A stretch of 5,097 nucleotides of DNA from Chloroflexota bacterium (GTDB lineage Bacteria > Chloroflexota > Limnocylindria > Limnocylindrales > CSP1-4): positions 1 to 5,097 of the forward strand of contig JADGQG010000142.1 in the NCBI GenBank assembly GCA_017882025.1. The letters are read 5' to 3'. A model generated the notes under the pieces. That model was given only the letters and a program-made list of their open reading frames with translations. It ran no database searches and was not told where the DNA came from. Shown here one piece after another: positions 1-5,097 of the stretch (positions are counted from its first letter, which is position 1; the number at the start of each line of letters is the position of its first letter). The position numbers and the translations under genes were made by a program.

Positions 1-2190
1 CCAGTGCACCTCGTGGTACTTGCCCTCGATCTCGAGCGCCTCGACCATCTTCTCGGTCATCAGCGGCACGACGCGGCGGTCCTTCCGGCCGTGGAGCAGC
101 AGGAGTGGCGCCTCGATTCGCTCGGCGCGATAGAGCGGCGAGCCGCGTCGATACAGCTCCGTCTTCGAGGGATCGTCCGGCGTCCCCATCATCCGCTCCA
201 GGTCGATCCGGCCGGCCCGATCGCCATGGCGGTAGCTCTCCGCGATCTCCGAGTCGCCGAAGAGGTCAACGCCGGCCGCCCACATCGACGGCTCCTCCAC
301 CAGCGCACAGAGGGTGAGGTAGCCGCCGTACGACCCGCCGTACATCCCGAGCTTGCCGTTGGACCAGGGCTGCGTGCTGGCCCAGTGCGCAGCATCGATG
401 ATGTCGTGGACGTCCGCGTGGCCCCACTCATCCCGGTTCGCGTGACGGAAGTCGCGGCCGTAGCCGGTGGAGCCCCGGAAGTCCACCGAGAGATAGGCGA
501 AGCCCTCGGAGACAAGGAGCTCGCGGAACGGGATCCAATTCCGGAAGGCCTGCCACGTGGGGCCGCCGTGAGCGTGGATGATCGTGGGAACGCTGCGCCC
601 GCCCCGCCGCCCGGTTGCGCCCGGCGGCCGCCACAGCGTCACGGGGATGGCCAGACCATCGCGAGCCCTGATCGTTCGATGCTCCGCCACCGCGAAGCTG
701 CTCACAAGCAGGGCGGCCGGGCGGCTCTGGGTGAGGCGCCGGGGGCGACGCGCGACCGTCCCGTCGGGAGCTGGAACAGGCAGGATCCAGAGATCCTCCG
801 GCTCGCGGCTGGACTCCCCGACCGCGAGAATCCCACTCCCGTCCGGCATCCAGGCGACCGCCAGCCAGACGCCGTCGAACGGGTCGATCCGGACTGGGGC
901 CACCACGCCGGGTGCGAGGTCCGCGACGGGATGCTTCGGCGGCCGGCCCGGCCTGCGTTTCGCCGGGGCCGTGCCTGCCATCTGGGCCACGTGGAGCTGC
1001 TGGAGCCCCTCGCGGATGATCACGTGGACGAAGCGCATCCCGTCGGGTGACGGGATCGGCGCGATCCCGAAACCGCCTCCCGGGGCGCCGTGCTCCACCG
1101 AGCCGGCCGTGAGGGCGCTCCGGTCCGTGCCGTCGGCCTTGACGCGCACGACCTGGAACCAGCCGTCCGCATCGGTGACGGCCAGCAGGCCACTCCCGTC
1201 GGGGAGCCAGCGTGCCCCGGTCGCCCAGTCCGCCTCCCCGGCGACGGTGCGCTCCTCGCCCGACGCGACTTCAAGGATCGTCACCTGGTTCGTGCGGAGA
1301 TCGGGTCGGCGCTGTGCAGTGAGCGCCATCCGCGTCCCGTCGGGCGACCAGGCGAGGTCGTCGATGTCCACGCCGGCGGGCGTGATCGCGCGCGGCTCCG
1401 GGACGACTGGCCGGGCGGCCGGGCGGCCGCGGCGCGGCAGCGGTGCTTCCTGCACCCAGACCTGGCTCCAGCCCCGGCGGCGCGAGATGAACGCGATCTG
1501 CCGACCATCGGGCGCCCAGCGCGGCGCACGGCTTCCCGCGGGATGATCGGCCACGACCGTGGGCCGGCTGCCGTCGGCCCCGATCAGCCAGACCGCATCG
1601 TCGCGAACGTAGGCGAGGTGCGCACCGTCGGGCGCCCATTGCGGGTCCGAGACGGCCTTCTCCGAGGCCGTCAGCTGCCGGGTCGCGCTGCTCCGCAGGT
1701 CAAGGATGAAGACCTGGCGGGCACCGCCGGCTTCGGCGGTGTACGCGACGCGCCGGCCATCCGGCGAGAGGCGCGGCTCGCGCGGCGAGTCGCAGGCCGT
1801 GATCTGCTCGACGGTGAGCCGATCACGGCGAGGCACCACGACGGGCCCCGCATCGCGACGGCGAGCAGCCACCGACCGCCGGCGCCTCCCAGCAGCGGCG
1901 ACCGGCAGGGTGGCCGGCGGCGGGGCATCGGACGCATCGAGAGCCTGGGGCGTTGCGCCGGCCGTGATCGCATCCGGTGCCGGCTTCGGGCGGTTCTTCG
2001 AGCCGGGCGGGCGGCCGCGGCGCCGGGGCGGCGGGCCGTCCGCCGTCGCGGCCGTCGCCAACACGTCGGCGGGCGGCAGGATCCCCGACTCCGAGGTCCC
2101 GGAAGTGTCCGCGGCCGCGGCTTCGAGCGCGGTCCCGGCGTTGGGGAGGAGGTCATCGTCGGAGGGCTCGAAACGGCGTCCGGTAGGCAT
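1..2190 (-). CDS. S9 family serine peptidase (prolyl oligopeptidase / acylaminoacyl-peptidase type) with AT-hook-like extension; 3' end cut by window
   Basis: This is a cytosolic-type peptidase with a beta-propeller lid and an alpha/beta-hydrolase domain; the family cleaves short peptides, often after proline or at acylated N-termini. The reading frame is open from the ATG at 2190 to the left edge (730 codons). Residues 1-125 are an Ala/Pro/Arg-rich extension without a signal peptide. Seven PDG repeats follow, with Asp at 144, 188, 228, 284, 331, 383 and 450, as in a seven-bladed PD40/TolB-like propeller. The catalytic domain shows HGGP (541-544, oxyanion region), DFRGSTGYG, the nucleophile in GGSYGGY (Ser620) and the acid in HGRKDRRVVP (Asp704). 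The catalytic His should lie just beyond the left edge, so the gene is incomplete here, not necessarily broken. No other ATG occurs before the propeller, which supports the start at 2190. The start lies 8 bases after the deacetylase stop and has no clear Shine-Dalgarno, so coupled translation is likely. The family is certain; the exact substrate is not. Confidence 0.93.
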   Translation of the reverse strand, partial: MPTGRRFEPSDDDLLPNAGTALEAAAADTSGTSESGILPPADVLATAATADGPPPRRRGRPPGSKNRPKPAPDAITAGATPQALDASDAPPPATLPVAAAGRRRRSVAARRRDAGPVVVPRRDRLTVEQITACDSPREPRLSPDGRRVAYTAEAGGARQVFILDLRSSATRQLTASEKAVSDPQWAPDGAHLAYVRDDAVWLIGADGSRPTVVADHPAGSRAPRWAPDGRQIAFISRRRGWSQVWVQEAPLPRRGRPAARPVVPEPRAITPAGVDIDDLAWSPDGTRMALTAQRRPDLRTNQVTILEVASGEERTVAGEADWATGARWLPDGSGLLAVTDADGWFQVVRVKADGTDRSALTAGSVEHGAPGGGFGIAPIPSPDGMRFVHVIIREGLQQLHVAQMAGTAPAKRRPGRPPKHPVADLAPGVVAPVRIDPFDGVWLAVAWMPDGSGILAVGESSREPEDLWILPVPAPDGTVARRPRRLTQSRPAALLVSSFAVAEHRTIRARDGLAIPVTLWRPPGATGRRGGRSVPTIIHAHGGPTWQAFRNWIPFRELLVSEGFAYLSVDFRGSTGYGRDFRHANRDEWGHADVHDIIDAAHWASTQPWSNGKLGMYGGSYGGYLTLCALVEEPSMWAAGVDLFGDSEIAESYRHGDRAGRIDLERMMGTPDDPSKTELYRRGSPLYRAERIEAPLLLLHGRKDRRVVPLMTEKMVEALEIEGKYHEVHW
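928..960 (-). other. Third AT-hook-like motif, in a loop between propeller blades 6 and 7
   Basis: Residues 411-421 read KRRPGRPPKHP, a GRP core with basic residues on both sides (KRR before, K after). The usual Arg directly before the GRP core is replaced by Pro, so it is an imperfect AT-hook. It lies between the propeller repeats at Asp383 and Asp450, where the spacing is the longest of the seven repeats (67 residues, against 40-56 elsewhere), consistent with an inserted loop. Confidence 0.5.
1408..1440 (-). other. Second GRP-centred basic motif, in a loop between propeller blades 3 and 4
   Basis: Residues 251-261 read LPRRGRPAARP. The RRGRP core resembles an AT-hook, but the basic residues after the core are fewer. 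It lies between the blade repeats at Asp228 and Asp284, in a Pro/Arg-rich stretch that looks like an inserted loop. At DNA level it shares 15 identical bases with the N-terminal hook (1421-1435 versus 2009-2023). On its own it would be weak evidence; its weight comes from being one of three. Confidence 0.45.
1981..2025 (-). other. AT-hook motif in the N-terminal extension of the S9 peptidase
   Basis: Residues 56-70 of the peptidase read RRRGRPPGSKNRPKP. The RGRP core with flanking basic residues is the minor-groove-binding AT-hook known from HMGA proteins. The continuation PGSKN-R-PK matches the type I AT-hook of plant AHL proteins (RGRPPGSKNKPK) almost exactly, and similar motifs occur in bacterial DNA-associated proteins. 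The motif sits in a low-complexity, probably disordered tail upstream of the propeller. DNA binding is inferred from the motif only. Confidence 0.7.
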
Positions 2191-2198
2191 CGGCGGCG

Positions 2199-3044
2199 TT
2201 ATACCACGCCGCGGAGGTCCGTCTCCCGCTCTCCCTGCAGGGGCGGAGGGTCCACCCGCACGAACGTCTCCCAGCCGAGGAACCGTTCGACCATCTCGCG
2301 CGGCGCGTCGGCCCAGCCGCCGTCCCGCATCTGGCTCGCGTGGGCGGCGAGCGCGGCGAGCTTCTGGTCCAGAACGCTCCGGACATCGACGATCGTCGTG
2401 ACCTCCTCGTCGGGCCGGGCAAGCTCCACGAACCGCCGCTGCTGGAGGAGGTCATCCTCCGTCGGCGGGGCTGCAGTCGCGTCCCCGCGCAGCGCGGCGA
2501 ACGCCTCCTGGAGGCGGCCCATCTCCGCGAGGCCGCTCCGGGGGATCGCCTGGTGGTAGAGGACCCGCGGACCGCCGGGCCGGCGCGCGGCGCGCCGATA
2601 CGCCTCGGTGGCCCGCGCGGAGATCGTCACGTGGTCGGGATGGCCGTAGATCCCGCCCGGATCGAAGGTCAGCACGACCGCGGGACGGAGCTCGGCGAGG
2701 ATCGACTCCAGGCGCCCAACCACCTCCTCCGCGTCCGCCGTGGCAAAGCAATCGGCCGGGCGGGCCCAGTTCTCCATCCCGCTGTCGCGGTAGCCCAGGA
2801 AGATTGGCTCCGGGACACCGAGGGCGGCCATCGCCTCCCGCAGCTCGCCGTGCCGCAGGTCCCGGTCCAGCTCGCGGGCGCCCGCCTCGCCGCCCAGGTC
2901 GCCGTCCGTCGCGCAGACAAGGTTCGTCGGCACGCCGCGAGCGGCTGCGAGCGCCAGGACGCCGCCCACGCCAAACGACTCGTCGTCCGGGTGGGCGAAG
3001 ATCGCGAGGAGGCCGCGTGGCGGCAGGGGCACCGGGTCGCTCAC
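2199..3044 (-). CDS. PIG-L / LmbE family zinc-dependent deacetylase
   Basis: Members of this family remove an acetyl group from N-acetylglucosamine-type substrates (for example MshB and Mca in mycothiol metabolism, BshB in bacillithiol, PIG-L in GPI anchors). The protein is 281 residues from a GTG start. The zinc-site motif AHPDDE covers residues 17-22: by analogy with MshB, His18 and Asp21 bind zinc and Asp20 is the general base. GYRDSGM (84-90) is the motif shared with MshB/Mca-like members, and GHPDH (134-138) supplies the third zinc ligand, His138. The frame stays open upstream to an ATG at 3242, but that stretch lies over the preceding gene and reads as non-native. The GTG at 3044 overlaps the preceding TGA in GTGA and puts the zinc motif at the usual distance from the N-terminus. 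There is no signal peptide, so it is probably cytoplasmic. The substrate cannot be read from the sequence. Confidence 0.92.
   Translation of the reverse strand: MSDPVPLPPRGLLAIFAHPDDESFGVGGVLALAAARGVPTNLVCATDGDLGGEAGARELDRDLRHGELREAMAALGVPEPIFLGYRDSGMENWARPADCFATADAEEVVGRLESILAELRPAVVLTFDPGGIYGHPDHVTISARATEAYRRAARRPGGPRVLYHQAIPRSGLAEMGRLQEAFAALRGDATAAPPTEDDLLQQRRFVELARPDEEVTTIVDVRSVLDQKLAALAAHASQMRDGGWADAPREMVERFLGWETFVRVDPPPLQGERETDLRGVV
3041..3044 (-). promoter_or_regulatory. GTGA stop-start overlap between the DinB-type gene and the PIG-L deacetylase
   Basis: The final TGA of the DinB-type frame (3041-3043) overlaps the GTG start of the deacetylase (3042-3044). This fixes the deacetylase start and implies that its translation depends on ribosomes finishing the upstream frame, which the internal TGA at 3305-3307 would reduce. 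Confidence 0.82.
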
Positions 3045-3304
3045 GCGGACGCAGCCCGAGCGGCGGCCTGCTCGAGCACCGCCAGGTGATCGCGGGCGTG
3101 ACCATGCAGGGTCAGGAAGACCCAGCTCCATGCCTCGTCTGACCGGATCACGCCCAACGGGAGGTCCCGGGCAAGCGCGACGAGGCGGGCGTGGGACTCG
3201 TCGAGGTGGGTCCGGACCTCGGCGACACCCTCCCCGGCCCACGTGGCACGCTGGGTCTCGTTGAACGCGTCGAAGTCCCCGCCCGCGTAGTCGTCATCGG
3301 CGGG

Positions 3305-3307
3305 TCA
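3305..3307 (-). other. In-frame TGA inside the DinB-type gene
   Basis: The minus-strand context is GGA GCG GCG TGA CCC GCC GAT. The stop falls in the segment between the first conserved helix (His70 region) and the conserved FDAFNE segment. A single C-to-T change from CGA would produce it without shifting the frame. TGA also ends proC and this gene itself, so a genome-wide reassignment of TGA is not supported. Confidence 0.85.
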
Positions 3308-3573
3308 CGCCGCTCCGTCGAGGACCCGGACGATGGCCGCGATCCCTTCGTCGGCCCAGGCCGCCAGGTGGCCCACGTGGTCGAGCGCGCTCCACGGTTG
3401 CCCGCCGCCGTCGGACGGCGCCACCGGACGGTCCCAGCCCGCCGCCGGGATCCGGTCGAGGACGGCCCCGAGGCGCGCCCAGATCGCCGCCTCGTCGGCC
3501 CAGGGGTCGCGGTCGACGCGGCGCAGATCCAGGGCGCGAACGTCGGCCAGCGGGGCGGTGCGGAGGTCGAGCG

Positions 3574-3577
3574 TCAT
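3574..3577 (-). promoter_or_regulatory. ATGA stop-start overlap between proC and the DinB-type gene
   Basis: The proC TGA (3574-3576) and the next ATG (3575-3577) share two bases. Such overlaps usually let the same ribosome restart, which fits the absence of a clear Shine-Dalgarno upstream. Confidence 0.85.
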
Positions 3578-4437
3578 CTGCCGGACGGGTGGTCCAGCTT
3601 CTCGACCGACGCCTCGAGCTGCTCGCCAAGCTCGACGGTGCGCCGGTACGCTGCCCAGACGGCCTCGGAGAGGACGGTCCGCAGGCGCCCGGACTCCAGC
3701 TCGTGGAGCGCGGCGGCGCTGGTGCCGCCGGGCGACGTAACCATGTTGCGGAGCACTGCCGGGTGCGTCCCGGACGCCTTCGCGAAGAAGGCGCTCCCCT
3801 CGAGCGTCTCGACGACCAGGTCGTGGGCCACGTGCCGCGGGAAGCCCAGGTGGACGGCTGCATCCACGAGCGCCTCCATCACGAGGAAGACGTACGTCGG
3901 GCCCGTGCCGGAGACGGCGGTGGCCATCGCAACGAACTTCTCGTCGTCCACCTCGATCTCGACGCCCAGAGAGGAAAGGAGCGCCTTCGCCTGGGCACGC
4001 TGCTCGGGCGTCGTCTCGGGCGTCGCGTACCAGACGGTCATCCCGTGGCCCAGCTGCGCCGGGGTGTTCGGCATGCTGCGGACGAGCTCGCGGTGGCCCA
4101 GGAGCCCGGCGAGCGCGGTGGTGGTCGCGCCGGCGATCACGCTCAGGACCAGCTGGCCCGGCCGGAGGTGCGGCCCGATCTCGCGACCGACCCGGGCGAG
4201 CATCTGCGGCTTCACCGCCAGCACGACGATGTCCACACCGTCCACGGCGTCCACGTTGCTGGCCGTCACGCGGATGCCGTGTGCGGCGGCAAGCTGCTCT
4301 CGGCGCTCGGCGCGCGGGTGGCTGGCCACGACGTTCGCGGGCTCTACAAGCCGGCCGCGCAGGAGGCCCGCGATCATGGATTCGGCCATCACGCCGGTGC
4401 CGACGGTGGCGAGCGTGCGTCCTTCGAGCGGAGACAT
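3574..4437 (-). CDS. proC: Pyrroline-5-carboxylate reductase
   Basis: This enzyme reduces 1-pyrroline-5-carboxylate to L-proline with NAD(P)H, the last step of proline synthesis, in the cytoplasm. The 287-residue product is close to the usual size of about 270. The N-terminal Rossmann motif is VGTGVMAESMIAGLL, followed by the family segments VVLAVKPQ, LSVIAGATT, RSMPNTPAQLGHGMT and AVSGTGPTYVFLVMEALVDAA. The C-terminal ProC signature is MVTSPGGTSAAALHELE, followed by the helical dimerisation region VLSEAVWAAYRRTVELG. The ATG at 4437 is preferred over an in-frame ATG at 4467: the Rossmann strand begins a few residues after it, and the upstream choice would run into the methyltransferase gene. 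It begins 10 bases after the methyltransferase TAG, without a strong Shine-Dalgarno, and its TGA overlaps the next ATG. No key motif is missing and it should be functional. Confidence 0.96.
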   Translation of the reverse strand: MSPLEGRTLATVGTGVMAESMIAGLLRGRLVEPANVVASHPRAERREQLAAAHGIRVTASNVDAVDGVDIVVLAVKPQMLARVGREIGPHLRPGQLVLSVIAGATTTALAGLLGHRELVRSMPNTPAQLGHGMTVWYATPETTPEQRAQAKALLSSLGVEIEVDDEKFVAMATAVSGTGPTYVFLVMEALVDAAVHLGFPRHVAHDLVVETLEGSAFFAKASGTHPAVLRNMVTSPGGTSAAALHELESGRLRTVLSEAVWAAYRRTVELGEQLEASVEKLDHPSGR

Positions 4438-4447
4438 GCCCGCGAGT

Positions 4448-5097
4448 CTACTCTGCCGGCCAGGCACGCCCGGAAGCGAGGAGGAAGAAGCGCCCCGTCG
4501 TCGCGAGCGTCACGTCCCCGAAGCTGGCCGCGCCCATCGCCGCGGCCAGCTCGTCCGGCTCGTAGAACACCTTCGGGATCGTGAACGTGCGCCCGTCGAC
4601 AAGGCGCCGGAGGGCGAGGTCCGGCGCAGGCGGCTCGGCCCGGTCGCGGGTGCCCGACGCCGGATCCCGGAGCGAGTCGATCAGCACGAGCGTGCCGCCC
4701 GGGCGCAGCCAGGCACGGGCGATCGCCAGGAACTCCGCGAGCCGCGCACGGGGCACGTGGCTGAGCCAGAAGCCGATGAAGAGCGCGTCGACGGCCCGGT
4801 CCGGCGCGGCCCAGGCGTCGCGCACGTGGAGGTGCGCCCGGAGGCGATGCGCCAGCAGGCGGTCCCGGGCACGGTCGAGCGGGGCGGACGCCGCGTCGTA
4901 GGCATGCAGCTCTCCCTTGGTGGCGAGGAGCGCCGACCACCAGCCGGTCCCGGCGGCAAGCTCGACGATCTCGCCGCCGAGCGGCCGCGCGTCGATCCAG
5001 GTCGTGGCCGTGTCCAGCTCCATCTGCCAGGCCAGGTCCTGGACGGGCCCGTGCGCATAGCGCCCGCGGCGCAGGTACCAGTCGTCGTACTCGCCCG
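4448..5097 (-). CDS. Class I SAM-dependent methyltransferase; 5' end beyond the right edge
   Basis: The enzyme transfers a methyl group from S-adenosylmethionine to an unidentified acceptor. The open frame enters at the right edge with GEYDDWYLRRGRYAHGP, a segment typical of the first helix of these methyltransferases, so the internal ATG at 5023 is not the real start. SAM-binding motif I is IVELAAGTGWWSALLA (about 4936-4973). The acidic loop after motif II is HAYDAAS (about 4889-4907). The motif IV region is DALFIGFWLSHVP (4751-4789), followed by the helix-strand LRPGGTLVLIDSLRD. The C-terminal part (TFTIPKVFYEPDELAAAM, then TTGRFFLLASGRA) also matches the general fold. There are 215 sense codons in view, nearly the whole protein. 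Being first in the visible set and 10 bases from proC, it is probably cotranscribed with it. Substrate class (small molecule, lipid, protein) cannot be decided. Confidence 0.9.
   Translation of the reverse strand, partial: GEYDDWYLRRGRYAHGPVQDLAWQMELDTATTWIDARPLGGEIVELAAGTGWWSALLATKGELHAYDAASAPLDRARDRLLAHRLRAHLHVRDAWAAPDRAVDALFIGFWLSHVPRARLAEFLAIARAWLRPGGTLVLIDSLRDPASGTRDRAEPPAPDLALRRLVDGRTFTIPKVFYEPDELAAAMGAASFGDVTLATTGRFFLLASGRAWPAE

Larger units (their letters stand above)
3041..3577 (-). pseudogene. DinB/YfiT-superfamily (maleylpyruvate isomerase N-terminal-like / DfsB-like) gene interrupted by an in-frame TGA
   Basis: The two parts, codons 1-90 (3577-3308) and codons 92-178 (3304-3044), are in the same frame and separated only by a TGA at 3305-3307. 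The whole would be about 178 residues, the usual length for this four-helix-bundle superfamily, which includes thiol-dependent S-transferases and isomerases. The first part carries PWSALDHVGHLAAW with candidate metal ligand His70. The second part opens with DDDYAGGDFDAFNE and ends with HGHARDHLAVL, whose HxxxH (His160, His164) could complete a three-His metal site. Neither half alone has the full site. The second half has no start codon close after the stop (first in-frame candidates are a TTG and a GTG much further on) and keeps strong GC3 codon use, so decay, if any, is recent. The ATG overlaps the proC stop (ATGA) and the final TGA overlaps the next start (GTGA). The alternatives are a base-calling error (a CGA Arg codon would fit) or readthrough. 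Confidence 0.8.

Noticed and set aside
4..1050. A 348-codon plus-strand open frame opposite the catalytic domain of the peptidase
   Set aside because: It mirrors the codon bias of the peptidase gene, shows no recognisable domain, and has no separate intergenic space or promoter.
2191..2198. Promoter or terminator between the deacetylase and peptidase genes
   Set aside because: Only 8 bases separate the stop and the start; there is no room for either, and no hairpin with a T-run is present.
1090..2559. A 489-codon open frame on the plus strand, opposite the peptidase and part of the deacetylase
   Set aside because: Its translation is Arg/Gly/Pro-rich without any family motif, and the opposite strand encodes two well-recognised proteins. 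Long antisense frames are expected in DNA with such high third-position GC.
3305..3307. Selenocysteine or general TGA reassignment as the explanation for the internal stop
   Set aside because: TGA terminates proC and the DinB-type frame itself, there is no Cys expected at this point in the family as far as I know, and I saw no convincing hairpin that would act as a SECIS element directly after it.
3294..3863. A 189-codon minus-strand frame bridging proC and the DinB-type gene in another frame
   Set aside because: The overlapping frames give clear ProC and DinB-type motifs; this one is Arg/Ser/Pro-rich low-complexity translation.
3589..4584. A 331-codon plus-strand open frame opposite proC and the end of the methyltransferase
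   Set aside because: It is a GC-rich shadow crossing two real genes and their junction, with no conserved motif.
4448..5023. Methyltransferase starting at the internal ATG at 5023
   Set aside because: The in-frame sequence upstream to the window edge (EYDDWYLRRGRYAHGP) is a typical methyltransferase N-terminal segment, so the true start lies outside.
1..5097. CRISPR arrays, tRNA or rRNA genes, insertion sequences, attachment sites
   Set aside because: Coding sequence fills the window almost completely, and no direct repeat arrays, transposase motifs or inverted terminal repeats were seen.

Overview
The window is a compact, very GC-rich (about 70% or more by eye) stretch of bacterial chromosome. 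All the genes I can support lie on the minus strand, so transcription runs from the right edge to the left. Codon third positions are almost all G or C and the gaps between genes are 10 bases or fewer. This fits a high-GC lineage such as Chloroflexota (Limnocylindria-like) or Actinomycetota; the sequence alone does not settle which.

Layout in transcription order: (1) the C-terminal part of a class I SAM-dependent methyltransferase, whose 5' end lies beyond the right edge (5097-4448). (2) A complete pyrroline-5-carboxylate reductase, proC (4437-3574). (3) A DinB/YfiT-superfamily four-helix-bundle gene (3577-3041), interrupted by one in-frame TGA at codon 91. (4) A PIG-L/LmbE-type zinc deacetylase (3044-2199). 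(5) A prolyl-oligopeptidase-family S9 serine peptidase (2190 to the left edge), which loses its C-terminal tail and catalytic His outside the window. Junctions are a 10-base gap, an ATGA overlap, a GTGA overlap and an 8-base gap, so this looks like one translationally coupled operon. I see no internal promoter or terminator, and no start has a strong Shine-Dalgarno sequence.

Only ProC has a firm metabolic assignment (last step of proline synthesis). The peptidase could release proline-containing peptides, and the deacetylase and DinB-type protein belong to superfamilies that include thiol-cofactor enzymes, but a common pathway is not shown by the sequence.

The two most notable points are both inside genes. 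The S9 peptidase has a non-secretory N-terminal extension of about 125 residues with a near-canonical AT-hook (RGRPPGSKNRPK), plus two more GRP-centred basic motifs in loops between propeller blades, suggesting a peptidase that might contact DNA. The DinB-type gene reads cleanly through a single TGA in the same frame, so it is a very recent nonsense mutation, a sequencing error or a recoding event.
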